Assembly (NCBI RefSeq): GCF_042453785.1 | Contig: NC_091671.1 | Location: 33,929,001 to 33,993,000 of the forward strand | Length of the DNA stretch: 64,000 nt | From: Malus domestica | Lineage: Eukaryota; Streptophyta; Magnoliopsida; Rosales; Rosaceae | Direction of reading: 5' to 3' | Made by a program: the position numbers and the translations under genes | The notes under the pieces: model-generated | What the model was told of the DNA's origin: nothing | Databases searched by the model: none | The model's input: the letters and a program-made list of their open reading frames with translations, nothing else | Part shown: positions 11,246 through 22,424 of the stretch, one piece after another | How positions within the stretch are numbered: the first letter of the stretch is position 1 | How the letters are laid out: the number at the start of each line of letters is the position of its first letter

Positions 11246-12922
11246 GCATAAAATAAAATATAAAAAAAATCGTACCTCCAGTCTAAATGATAAAGCCAAA
11301 TTCCAATTGAATGGTATGCAAAATATTTAGCACCGCTCCAACTACACCATCAAATTTATTCTTCTTTGAACGAATTATAAAGTTAAGACAAAAATTACGA
11401 GGAACATTGGGTTATTGGAGTGGTGAGCACCATTCCCCTCAGTGTAGCTCTGCCACTGGCTTAAGATGCAAGTTGACCGATATTATAAGTATAATTAGTA
11501 ATAAATCGCCTGCCTGTCTTTATGAAATCTTGACCTAATATTAGAGGGGGTTGTTTGATTTGGCATGTAACGAGCCCTAATCCATGAGCCTCAACCTCTA
11601 GTTATCCTCCTAAAGGATATAATAACTTAGGAAGTAAAATATAATCCTTATAATTTTTTCCATTTCCATAATATGCAATAGGGGAGCCAGAAAATTTTTC
11701 TTGGATGGGCTAGCTAATAATGTACATAAAAGTAAGAACATGAAGTACTAATCCAAATGAGACTATTAATTACCTTCCAACTAATTTTTACACAAATAAA
11801 ACATGCATACAAAAATGCAATAGAAAGAGAACAAATATTATCACTTTTGTTGATAACAAGTACCCAAAAGAAAAAAAGGATCAGGGGATACCAATTCAAG
11901 TTGTGCCGTAGATATCTGTAATGGAATTGAAATTTTTGTTATTATCATAATTGATATTGTCATCGAGTCCTTTTTAATAGTTACAATTACAAGAACCATG
12001 AAACATGGACTATTCCCAAAATCTTTAACATTAGTAGACAAATTCAAGGACTAAAAAAAAAAATAACCTAACAATTGAATCAAGAAATAAGTTAAATGAA
12101 GAGATGAAGAACACACCTGGTGTTGAATTTCATTAGAAAATAATTTGATGGTGATTCATAATTTTTCTTTTCTTGGGAAAGCAACGCAGCTTTGTGGAAT
12201 AGGGTGGAGGGTTTTTTTGTTTTGAATGAATAGGGTAAAAAGCATGGAGGGTAGGAGAAACCTAATGTATTAATTTACCATTTTTACTTTTAGCCTTAAA
12301 ATAATATATAAGGTAATAAAAGTATTATTTGACAAAAAAAAAAGTATTATTTACAAATTAAGAAACACATTAACTATTAGTTTTGACAGGATTTGGGTGG
12401 GCTATTATACTTACAATAAGCAACAACAAGCTCATATATAAACTATTATAGCTGCAATTTGTTAAAATCCTCCCTAGGCTACAACCCACTGTAGCCGTGG
12501 GTGTAGCTCCACCAGTGATAATATGTACTTTTTTCTTCCTCTTATTCTTCAACACTACCTCTAAATTTTCTACATCTCATATTTTGTATCCGATATATAA
12601 CATGTAGGTGTTTCCACTTGAGATCGAAGGTTTATAATTTGTTGGGAAAGTTTTAGTTCAAGAAAGAGTTGTCTCGTGTCGAGGCCTTAGGAATCTAATT
12701 AATTTAAATTCGTTATATGGTTGCATACCAAGAATCGAATGTACGAACGAAGTTCCATTTAAACCCCAAAATTAGGGTAATTGCTTGGCTTAAAGTGTTT
12801 GCTAAAGTGGTTGCAAACTATTAACATGCCTTACAAAGAATGTTGGTAATTACAGGTGTTTGACAGATTCACAACATACAAATCTCAAAAACTAAAAAAT
12901 TAAAAAAAATTAAAAGTATTCG
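11246..12922. other. Intergenic stretch without recognised gene
   Basis: AT-rich sequence downstream of the RING-H2 gene. All open frames are short, and none resembles a known protein. No inverted-repeat pair or LTR was recognised. The 3' untranslated region of the RING gene must lie in its right end. Confidence 0.5.
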
Positions 12923-13528
12923 TCATACATCCATGATACAATTTCGACAAACTGGGCAAGTTGGCTTGTTCATCAACCAATGGTCGATGCAATTCGAATG
13001 GAACATGTGGTTGCAAAGTGAAAAAATTTGACACGAATCACCATCTGCAAAATCCTCCAAACAAATTGCACATGCAGTACACCTTGATGAACTCGTTGAT
13101 CTTATTTCACAGCTTCCATAATTCAGTAATGGTGGCAATTTCTTCAAAGCCCTAAGCCTCGGCCCTCTTCCTTCATCGAAATCCTGCATGACTCTCGTCA
13201 TCACTCCCAGCCTCTGCGTATTTTGCATTATAGCTATCCGAAAGGGACTCGAATTGAGAATGTCAATTCGAGGCCCGTAAATGATGTCTCCCCCCTCAAG
13301 ATCATGTTCTGGGACGACTCCTAGGAGCCAGGCAAGGGTCACATTGAGAATGTGGTTGCAAATCAAGAACAAGAAGGTGACGATTGAGATGCATGCAATG
13401 ATCTTAGCTGGAAGCTCTGGAGGATCGGGTTCTGAAACGAAGGCTTCACAAAAGATGTTGTACACGAGGACCATTCGTTGTGTGAACAAACTTTGATTGT
13501 CCATTGGGAGGTCATGTGGGGAAGCCAT
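12923..13528 (-). CDS. RING-H2 finger protein with N-terminal membrane segment, probable E3 ubiquitin ligase
   Basis: An intronless 201-residue frame. A hydrophobic stretch at about residues 43-72 is a probable transmembrane helix. The C-terminus has a complete RING-H2 finger: C153-x2-C156-x15-C172-x1-H174-x2-H177-x2-C180-x10-C191-x2-C194, with the conserved Trp184. RING-H2 fingers bind two zinc ions and recruit E2 ubiquitin-conjugating enzymes, so ubiquitin transfer at a membrane is the likely role. The layout (one helix, no introns, C-terminal RING-H2) resembles the plant ATL family, but the usual GLD motif before the finger is not evident; LPPLLNYGS sits in its place. The start codon at 13528 is the first ATG of the frame. 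Substrate unknown. Confidence 0.85.
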   Translation of the reverse strand: MASPHDLPMDNQSLFTQRMVLVYNIFCEAFVSEPDPPELPAKIIACISIVTFLFLICNHILNVTLAWLLGVVPEHDLEGGDIIYGPRIDILNSSPFRIAIMQNTQRLGVMTRVMQDFDEGRGPRLRALKKLPPLLNYGSCEIRSTSSSRCTACAICLEDFADGDSCQIFSLCNHMFHSNCIDHWLMNKPTCPVCRNCIMDV

Positions 13529-14972
13529 CGGAAAAGTTTGAACTCACGTTTCGTGTGTAGGGGTAGATCCTTTCCGTCACTGAAGCTACATCCGTCGCCT
13601 CACGAGCTCATCAATATTGTGGTTAAACACAATTTTGGAAAATTTGTAGCAGCAAAATATATATGCGGTGCAGCAAAAGGAGTTGCACCAGCATTTGTTT
13701 TGGATTCTAATTTTAGAAGAATTGAAGTTAGGCAACTACTTGGAAGCCACTTTATGAAAAATTGTTGCACACAACAAACAATGTTCATCTCTTTCAATAA
13801 CCACCAATCGTACGGTTAGAAGTTTGAGACGTTGTGGTCAAGATTTTTGGGATGTAGTTAAATTAGGTAATTAATGTTGTTTGATATTCCACACATGTTG
13901 ACTGGCAAAAAGAATTTGCTTAATTAATGATCATTTTGTTTTTCTTTTGGTAATAATATGTGTAGAATGGTTTTGTGTGTGTTTGTCAAGGTGATGCCTT
14001 ACTGATCAAGAACTTGTGACGTGCTTAATTTGACTTTAGGAGAATTTCTCATTTGTAATTACTTGCTTTGCATCACAAAATCAAAAGTTGTCTTGAATTA
14101 TGATGTCGTTTTGAAAATTAAACAAGAACATCACGAATAAATTAAGAATCCAATTTCGTATTTAACTTCACGTACAAATCCTTTTTTTGGGCTGGAAATA
14201 AAAGTAATTTAGGCTATCTTTAGAAAACTTGAGCTTCCTCGAGGAGAGATTTTTATGTCTAGAACCGGGGCTACAAAGAGAGAGGAGGATGAGACCAAAG
14301 AGTGGAGTTTGGTGAGCTTGAAAATCAGAGGCAGTGGAGTAGGCGTAAATTTTTGTCATTGGGTCGTATGATTGAAGTGGTCTGGGCAACGAACGTAAGA
14401 ATGTCTCGCCTTCAGCAACAATTGAGGCCGCCCATCTCGAATGGTTGGTGAGTCGACTCTTTTATCTTGAGTGATATAGTACTTGATGCCCTATTTCTCG
14501 ATGAGTACGGCGAATTTCCAAGTAGTTTCTAAAAGGGGTACGAAAAGCTAGACAAAAAGCCATCCCAAAAATTTTAATGCAACTAAAACTATGATTTTTT
14601 TTTTACAACTAAAACTATGAATTTAGTCGAACCTTTTCATCTGTAAAATTAAAGTTTTTTTTTTTACTGAACAAACTAATAGGTAATTTCGTTACGACTG
14701 TCTATTATTCGAGATCGAAAAAATTCACAAAGATATTTCAGTTACATCTGATCACCAACATATAATTCACTACCGTCAAGGAATCAACGTTTGACCAACA
14801 TTCTTTGGTCGCCTTTACAAATTTTCATATTTCCCGTAACAGAAATCATTGTTTGGTCAACATTCAAACGAGTTTAAAAGTACAAAACCCTCACAAGTTT
14901 CCCCAAAAAAGGCATAAACCCTCACAAGCCACAATCCCGAATTCCTGTACCCGCCGTATCCGCCTCTGCAAC
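13529..14972. other. Intergenic stretch between divergent genes
   Basis: Contains the promoter side of the RING-H2 gene and the 5' region of the poly(A)-polymerase-like gene. Frames at 13478-13819 (+) and 14168-14389 (-) are open but match nothing I know and have no visible splice partners. Not called as genes. Confidence 0.4.
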
Positions 14973-15376
14973 ATGGAGGAGCCACCGACACAAAGCTTTC
15001 TCTACGAAACCTTACCCGCCCTCTCTCTTCCCACCCTCAACCAATCTCCGCCGCCGCCCGATGACCTCGAGCCCTACTCTGTTTTCCGCAACGAAATTAC
15101 TCTCTCCACTCCCCAATGCGCTCCGGTCGACACCGCCGCCCCCGATTTCTTCTCCCTCGACGTCACCGCCGATGAACCTGACCCAATTCTTTCCTCCTTG
15201 TCTTCTGTCCGCCTAGCGGAGCCATGGACGCCGCTTTACCAATCCGAGCCGACGACGCCGGCTCTTGAAGTCGAGCCGAAGCTAGAGAGCGGGTGGTTTC
15301 GTGGCCATTGTAAATTCAAGAGCCCTATGCTTCAGCTTCATAAAGGTACTTCCTGCACTTTTAACTGCATGAATAC

Positions 15377-15378
15377 GT

Positions 15379-15413
<35 letters not shown>
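15377..15413. repeat. (AC)n(AT)n microsatellite in intron 1
   Basis: A run of CA dinucleotides passes directly into a run of TA dinucleotides just after the exon 1 donor of the poly(A)-polymerase-like gene. Likely length-variable. Confidence 0.9.
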
Positions 15414-15414
<1 letters not shown>

Positions 15415-16394
15415 TTATACACGGAGAAGAAAGTTCATATTTTTTGCTTATTTCTTTTACTTGTATATGAATTCAATGTCTTTCAAGGGAAAAAATTGTG
15501 TAATTGTAATGTGGTGTGTATGTGCAACTTCAAATTTGTGCATCTGTGATGGGTATTGCAGAGATAGTGGATTTTTGTGATTTTCTGTCTCCAACCCCAG
15601 AAGAACAAGAGTCACGCAGTGCAGCAGTACAACGTGTCTCTGACCTAATCAAATATATATTTCCTCGATCCAAGGTACTGTTTTTTTCCTACGTATTGGT
15701 GAGTGCGAATGTGCAGGTGTGTGATTTTAAGCACGAACAATTTCATGATATCGTGATGGTGTTCAATGAATGTCGCTCTCTAGGTTGAAGTTTTTGGGTC
15801 ATTCAACATTGGCGTTTGCAACTTTGTGCTCTTCATTGCATTGATCAAGGTTTAATATGTTTTCAGATGTAGTTACAGTATTTTGAACAATAGTTATATA
15901 AGCATGTTGATAATGAAAGAATATTACAGAGGGGTGAAAAGAAGTAATAAATGATAACTTGGTAAACTGTGAATTTGAAATTTAAAATTAATTTTGCTAA
16001 GTTAAACGTTGCAATGTCAGAAAATTTTGAACAGCTTCCACCTAGTAAAGTGTTGTAGACACTTAAAAGAAAAGCAGAAAACTATGTGAGGAGCCAGTTG
16101 AAATGATATAGATTACATATAAAGCAAGGGACTAACTATTTTCAGTTTCCCTTGACACTATCTTGTGGTCTCTTTTCAGGGTGCAGTATCTAAGTGGCCT
16201 CCTTTGCGGCCTTTATGTTTGATTTTGAAAGTCTTTTTACAACAGAGAGAACTAAACGAGGTATGACTTTCCAGTCTAACAGATTAAGTTGTCTTTCTTT
16301 TTCTTTATTATCTTTCAAGTCAGCCTAATTCAACATTCTGATAACATATGCAGGTATACTCTGGTGGATTAGGTTCCTATGCCCTCCTTACAAT

Positions 16395-18408
16395 CAGTGG
16401 CGGATCCACAGTGGGGTCATTGGGGTCGCGCGACCCCTTGGAAGCCATGGAAGCCACCTTAGAGACCCCTTGGAGCTGATGGGCGACCCCTGGTGCGACC
16501 CCGTTGGCTGCACACCAACTGTTCGACGAAAGGTCGTCGGTTTCTGGGCAGGTGATGAAGAAGACGAAGGCACTGGGCCCAAGAGAGACAGCCCAATTGG
16601 AGCAATTAAAACTTAAGAGTGGAGAAATGCAGCATACCCAGATGGAATTTCGCCTCTTTCGGCAGCTAAGCAAGGATTTGGAGCTGCTTCTGGACACCCC
16701 AATTGAGTACAACTTTGTCCTGCAGCTTGAGAGAAAAGCAACCGATTTTGTAGTGGTGGGCCGAACAGAAATTGGAGGCAAAGAGGATGAGGTGCTGCAG
16801 TGAGGTGTTATAGCTGGGAACCGCAGAGAAGAAAGCTCCATGTCTGGGGAGAGAGAGAGAGAGAGAGAAAAGAGAGAGGAGAGAGAGAGCAGGATAGGAT
16901 CCCCCCAACGTGGCTTTTTGTTTTCAATAATTTTACTTAACTGTTAATTGTGATAAATTCAAAAAAAGAAGAAGTTTTCCGCTGCCGGGGTTCGAACCCG
17001 GAATCATAATCTTTGATTTAACCATTGCTACAGCAGATGCTATGTGAAACCTTCAGTACTAAAGGCATATAAATATGTACAAATGCTTAACCTGCAAATC
17101 CCCCAAGACCTACACAAAAAAGGACAGACTCCTCATCAATTGCAAGTAACATATAAGGGGCTGATGTATGCTTATTTAACTGAAAAATTATAGAAAAGGT
17201 TGGTTGCCTGTTTTGAAGCCTAAATAAAGTTGTTAACTAATTTGAAGTCCAAATAAAGAATTCAAGGCGAATCGGGCTTGTTAGAGCATTTCCAAAGGAG
17301 ATGTCAAATACAGTATGTCAAAACTTTAGTTCATGGCTGATGTGGCAAATTGAATACTAGTGCTAAATTTTTTTTTTTTTCCATTGGATGTGTCAAAAAT
17401 TTATTTTATTATTTTATTGGGCCTAGAGTTACATTAACTATTAAAAAATAATCAAAATTAGAGAATAAAAATAAAAGAAAAAAATGAAAAATGGAGATGA
17501 AGGCTATCGAAACCCGACCTCGCGCATGCAAACCGACCCGGAATCATAATCTTTGATTTAACCATTACTACAGTATATGGTTTGTGATAGCTTGAGGATT
17601 CAATTGTATAGAAATGTTTACAAATGCTTGACTTGCAAGGGTTGTTGTAGGCCTATTTAACTAAACAATTATAGAGTGAGAGAGATAGGGTAGAAGAGGA
17701 CTTGGAAACTGAGACACGTGAAACACAGCATATGAATGACATATCGTTTAAGAACAAAAATAAATGGGAAAATGAAAAATCGAATGACATATTGTTTAAG
17801 AACAAAAATAAAGGAGAAAATGAAAAATGGAGATGTAGCTTTTGATAAACCAAAGTTACTTCGTCTTACTCAATTTTATCCTCAAGACTTTTCGGATGAA
17901 GATCGTTTGACACTTGAAGATCAACTTGAGATTTATATTCATTATGTGTGTTCCAGTAGTGATTTCTCTCAATTGGAAGGGATTGGTGATCTTGCAAAAA
18001 AAATGGTGGAGACAAGGATGCATCAAGTATTCAATTATGTATATTTGCTCATTACATTGTCTTTAGTTTTACCAGTTGCAACTGCTTCAGTGGAGATAGC
18101 ATTTTCTGTCATGAATATTGTTAAGGGTCCACCACTTAGGAACAAAATGGGAGATCAATGGTTGAGTGATAGCTTGCTTGTTTATATTGAGAGATATATT
18201 TTTGCTTGTATTGAAAATGAAGCTATAATGCTTCGTTTTCAAAGTATGAAATCTCGTCGTGGACAATTATAGTTTGTAATATTGTTTCCGTTATGAATTA
18301 TGAATGAAAGTACTATGATTTCATTTTCAATATGTTTTTCCATCCTTAATTTTTATTTGAATTTTTACACTGCGACCCCTTGAGGTAAGATTCCTGGATC
18401 CGCCACTG
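16395..18408 (+). mobile_element. hAT element inserted in an exon, 8 bp target duplication
   Basis: The left end CAGTGGCGGATCCACAG and the right end, read on the minus strand as CAGTGGCGGATCCAGGA, are terminal inverted repeats sharing their first 14 bases. Both flanks carry CTTACAAT (16387-16394, 18409-18416), a perfect 8 bp duplication. Removing the element and one duplication restores the exon reading ALLTMIMAMLH followed by a GTGAGT donor. Next to each end lies 'cgacccctt' sequence typical of this family. Inside are the C-terminal part of a transposase, a GA-rich microsatellite (16849-16896) and an internal duplication with 'ggaatcataatctttgat' at about 16991 and 17540. The N-terminal part of the transposase is missing, so the copy is non-autonomous. 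Confidence 0.93.
17836..18272 (+). pseudogene. hAT transposase C-terminal fragment (zinc finger MYM/TTF-type family)
   Basis: Encodes FYPQDFSDEDRLTLEDQLEI, then LVLPVATASVEIAFSVMNIV, LRNKMGDQWLSDSLLVYIER and a stop at 18272. This is the conserved C-terminal dimerisation region of plant hAT transposases with TTF/MYM-type fingers. The usual SVERAFSAM reads SVEIAFSVM here. No catalytic or finger part precedes it. An upstream frame at 16504-16803 (KLKSGEMQHTQMEFRLF...) shows nothing I recognise. Confidence 0.85.
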
Positions 18409-20853
18409 CTTACAATGATCATGGCGATGTTGCATGTGAGTGATTCTTAAATATGCATTTTAACATTTGATGACTTCTTGCCTATGTATACACATTTAAA
18501 TATTTGATGCCATTCTTTCTTGACTATGTCTATGCTGTATACCTGTAATGCATCTCTCTTGTTTGGTTCTGTAAACTTGCTGCTTCATTGAGTCTTACAG
18601 TGGAAGAAAATGAATCGACATAAGAGTGCAAATGAGATCCAAGGACAAGTTTCTACAATTAGAATGAAATAGATATATTGCTACACAAATATGATCTTTC
18701 GTTTGGATGATAGATAAGCAAATAACAACTTCTGTAATTGTGAAATTCAGATAAATGGATCAAATTCCTCATCATTAGTAAATTCTTTAGCCTGATTTAC
18801 ATAATGATTTTATGCTACAGAGCCTCGGGGAATGTCGAGCTCTGGAACAAAACTTGGGAGTTCTTTTGGTAAGTTTTTCTAGATCGAGTAGAAGACAACT
18901 TAGGATCTTAATTACTGCTTGGAGTTTCATTGTTTCACAAGTCAATTAACTTGCACTTCATCCTGGCAACCAGTATTTTGTTGTAAACTGTAAACAGAGT
19001 TTTGTGGACCATGGAAGTCACCTCATTGTTCTAGTTCTTAGCTTCATTATCAGAGTATAGGATTTGTTTAAAGGATATGAAGAAAAGTTGGTGGGTTGTG
19101 ACTTATGTCTTTGTTTATCTGTTTTGTTTTTTAAATAGGTAAACTTCTTTGATTTTTATGGACGCAAATTGAACACTTCAGATGTTGGTGTATCGTGTAA
19201 CGGAGCAGGCACCTTTTTTAAAAAGAGTGTTAAAGGGTAAAAAATAAATAGCCTTCTTGAGAAAGTGATGATATTCTCTCAGATTTTTAATGTACAATTT
19301 GATTCTCTACTTTTGGTCAAAGTTATATGTAACTTATGGAATTGGTTTGTCCTCTCTTAGGTTCAGAAGCAATGGACGACCCTTTCTTCTAGCCATCGAG
19401 GACCCCCAGGTTTGTTGCAGATTTCATTCTGAATGGTTATTTTGTGGGAGACTGGAAGAAACAAAGAACATAATCAATTATACTATCTTCGTTCTTTGAA
19501 ATGCTGCTTGATTTTCTGTTTCCAGTTAGTGTACATTTAAGTAATGCTAATCTGATATTCCCAAGCAGGCCTCTGAATTAGTTGACTTAATCCCTTTTAA
19601 CTATTTGCTTGGTTTGGCTCCCTCTCAAGGAAGTTGATTGACATGACGAAAAATAATAAATTTTAGTAGACATGCTCTTTTAGTGAATGACAGTCTTTCA
19701 CATCCCTGGGCCCTGTTTCAGAACAGTGTCGGGGATAAGGAAGAACTTAATTCAACAGGGGTGATGATCCATGCTTCCCAAAATTTCTTTCTTTCAGATA
19801 TAATTGACCAATTTTTATGGTTTGTTATATAGGCACCGGAAAATGACGTCGGGAAGAGCTCCTTCAACTATTTTCAGGTTGGTTGAATGATTTATGATCT
19901 CTCACCCTCCTCAAATCCGCCGAGTACCTTAATATACACTTTATATAGTTTAATGATGTAAAGTGTATGGATTTGATGGACGAAATGGCTGGTTGGCATG
20001 ATTGGTGATCGGCGGTGGCTTAAGTAGTGTTGTTCAGTAGTAATTGTCAAATAGATCCTTTGTGTGTGCATGATGTGCGCATGCAGTTACACGTAAAAAG
20101 TTTGTATACATTGCTCTTTAGCATTCATGTCTGTCAATACATGTCTGAGATGCCTGACTGCCATATGCATATGGCCTCACACGTATGCTAGTATTTTCAT
20201 TAGGTTCAACCAGTTAGACTGGCTTGCAGCACTTGCAAATCCAATTCTTATAATTTGCTGATCTCTCTTCTACCTTACTCCACCTCGCATCATTCCGTCC
20301 CTCACGTCATTTCTTGTATTTGTTGCAGATTAGATCAGCTTTTTCAATGGCGTACGCTACATTGACAAACCCTAAGGTCATCATGTGCCTAGGGCCAAAC
20401 AGGAGCATTCTCGGTACCATAATTAGGCCTGATTCGACATTGGTGGAACGCAAAGGAGGGCCTGGAATGGTAACTTTTAATAGCTTGCTTCCTGGAGCAG
20501 GGGAGCCAGTTCAGCTAGAGCATGATGATCAGGAGTTACCAGGCAATTGGCAGTTAGATGATGAAGATGATCCCCTGCCGCGGGGACATGATTCTGCTGC
20601 AGGTGACAGTGGGCAATCATCAGGAAAGAAGAGGAAAGCTTCATTTAAAGAGAAGTCAAGTAAGAAGGGAAAAGAAAATGGGGAGGTGGGGAAGAAGATC
20701 AGATATGAAGAAAATGGCTCAAGGCGAGAGAAGAGCGGGCATGAGGAAAATGGCTCAAGGAAAGACAAGGGGAAAAAGAAGATGAGGAGGCAGAGACATT
20801 CCCAAGATATTGCCAATAGTTTTGGTCCTTATGGTGGTGCATGGACTCGGTAG

Positions 20854-21649
20854 AATCCTTCTCGTGCCTGTAAGTTGCCATGTTCTTGAGGTGTCTGGTT
20901 TTCTTTTCCACTGCTAGTGGAGGTCCGATGAGCATTGTCATTCACGGACCTAGGATACTGCACAACATGCTGCTGTTCACCCGTAATAGAAATGCAGTAC
21001 TAAGTTGAGCCTCTGTGCTGACATTGACTGCTCGTTTACTGCATTTACGTGCATAACAGGCATTTACGTGCATAACAGGCGCGTGTTGAGCTTGCGATGA
21101 GTTACCGTCACCTGTATGCAGCACATCAAAACGTGTTCTGCAAGGTGAGACTATTTAACCATTTTTGACTTGGTGCAGTGATCCGAGTGTTCGGCTCGGA
21201 AATGTAACAGAAACTTAACATTATGTTGTTAATTGATGTAGTCACATCTTTCTCGATAGAAAGATAAATTTAACGTCGTTACTTCCTTGCCGACATGCTC
21301 TCATCTTCGGCACTAATCCGACTAGGTGACGACCGGTGTGGTGAAATTTTCTACTTGTAAATTGGAGCCCAAATCTTGGACCGTAGACTTGGCTCCTAAA
21401 TTGGAGCCCAAGCGACTCTTTCTATATCGACAACTAGTAGAAGACGTCGACACGATGGAGGAGCTTGCTAAAAATAATATAGACTCAAATTGCAAGATAA
21501 ACCTAACGAGCCAAATTATTAGCAACAAACTTCATTTCTCGACAAACGTGCCACAAGACCAACTTCAGTGCATAAAACCACTACAATTAAGATCAAACTC
21601 CATATAGAATGATTACCAACTTGAGGATTTAGAATCAACTGCACAGTGA
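20854..21649. other. 3' region of the poly(A)-polymerase-like gene, then no recognised gene
   Basis: Contains the likely untranslated tail. A short direct duplication of 'catttacgtgcataacagg' occurs at about 21041-21079. An open frame at 21326-21607 has no recognisable domain. Confidence 0.45.
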
Positions 21650-21823
21650 GGAGAGATTTTTTAGTGTGCCTGGAACATAGGGTGGTACATTATGTGCCAT
21701 TATATAAGTGGTGAGATACTTGAGTTAAAAAAATAACAATTTGAAAAGTAACTTTCTCTACTTATATGATGACACGTGGTGTACCATATGTGTTTCGGTC
21801 ACAATGAAAATTTTCTCCATAGT
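21650..21823. mobile_element. MITE with ~70 bp imperfect inverted repeats
   Basis: The left arm begins 'gagagattttttagtgtgcc'; the right arm read in reverse begins 'ggagaaaattttcattgtga'. Inner parts pair through 'ggtggtacattatgtgcc' against 'tggtacaccacgtgtca'. Same family as 10087-10250. Non-coding. Confidence 0.65.
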
Positions 21824-21924
21824 GAGGGCCGAATTAGATTCAACCAAAATCTTCTTGAACCCTTAATTGTTTCATTTTGAAAAAGAAAAAAATAGTGTAA
21901 GAAATGAGTGAAAATTTTCATAGG

Positions 21925-22060
21925 AAACTAACGAAAAATCCTTTTTTTTTTAGTTTTAATGAAAAATGACAAATAAAGATATAATAAATAGTACCAGGAA
22001 AGATAAAAATATGATTTTTCGTTAAAAGTGAACAGTACAAAGAGTTTCGTTAAAACTCCC
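21925..22060 (-). repeat. Interspersed MITE-like repeat ('GGGAGTTTTAACGAAA' family), copy 1
   Basis: On the minus strand it starts 'gggagttttaacgaaa', has 'gtactgttcacttttaacga' and ends near 'tcgttagtttcct'. The same order is seen at 23165-23292 and 27173-27328. Non-coding, widely dispersed to judge from three copies here. Confidence 0.6.
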
Positions 22061-22109
22061 AAATTTCATTGGGATTGCCGTCCACCCAAGTGAGTTCCAA
22101 CTTTCGAAA

Positions 22110-22297
22110 CCGGATCCCCTCCAGAGGAATATATGGGGAGCCTACTGAGCAGGTCATCCGGGTCGTTGAAATTTAATTCAACGACTACAATTATTATAAC
22201 TTTTAGGGGCTCTCTATTTGTAGCCATTAGATCAAATTTTAACAGCCGATGATCTTGCTCAGCAGGCTCCCCATATATTGCTCCGGAGGGGATCCGG
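22110..22297. mobile_element. MITE with ~46 bp inverted repeats
   Basis: The left arm CCGGATCCCCTCC-AGAGGAATATATGGGGAGCC pairs with the right arm read in reverse, CCGGATCCCCTCC-GGAGCAATATATGGGGAGCC, differing at only a few positions over ~46 bp. The centre holds 'ttaattcaacgactacaatt'. It lies just upstream of the CMP-KDO synthetase gene, within ~130 bp of its start codon. Confidence 0.8.
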
Positions 22298-22424
22298 GTC
22301 CCCAACTTCCGTCTACTACAAACGACCCGTTTCGAACGGGTGAAAAGTATAAATACCCATTAAATCTTGACAAAGAAAACGACTGTTGCGTTCACTCTGT
22401 TCAGTGAAATCAAACATCAACCCA

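Larger units (their letters stand above)
14973..20853 (+). pseudogene. TRF4/PAPD5-type non-canonical poly(A) polymerase, catalytic core lost, exon 5 carries a hAT insertion
   Basis: Readable exons: 14973-15345, 15562-15674, 15784 to about 15804, 16180-16260, 16354-16394 joined to 18417-18435, 18821-18868, 19139-19236, 19361-19409, 19833-19877, 20329-20853. Products match plant TRF4/5-like nucleotidyltransferases, which oligoadenylate nuclear RNAs for exosome decay: EIVDFCDFLSPTPEEQ, VEVFGSF, VSKWPPLRPLCLILKVFLQQ, VYSGGLGSYALLT, FFDFYGRKLNTSDVGVSC, PENDVGKSSFNYFQ, ALTN-like IRSAFSMAYATLTN, LGPNRSILGTIIRP, then a Lys-rich tail. All other exon phases still join in frame. After VEVFGSF, where family members continue into the catalytic DxD segment, the sequence is unrelated and reaches a stop; the next family sequence is GAVSKWPP at 16180. 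Roughly 80 residues with the catalytic aspartates are gone. Exon 5 is interrupted by a 2014 bp hAT element. An active paralogue probably exists elsewhere. Confidence 0.85.

Noticed and set aside
13478..13819. Plus-strand frame of 113 codons right of the RING gene
   Set aside because: Overlaps the RING start on the opposite strand and its 5' region; no known motif, no splice partner.
14805..14972. Upstream in-frame start of the poly(A)-polymerase-like protein
   Set aside because: The 56 extra residues look like translated leader sequence; MEEPPTQSFLYETLP is the sensible N-terminus.
16980..17000. tRNA gene suggested by the T-arm-like 'ggggttcgaacccgg'
   Set aside because: No D arm, anticodon arm or acceptor stem can be drawn around it in either orientation; it lies in a hAT element and is partly duplicated.
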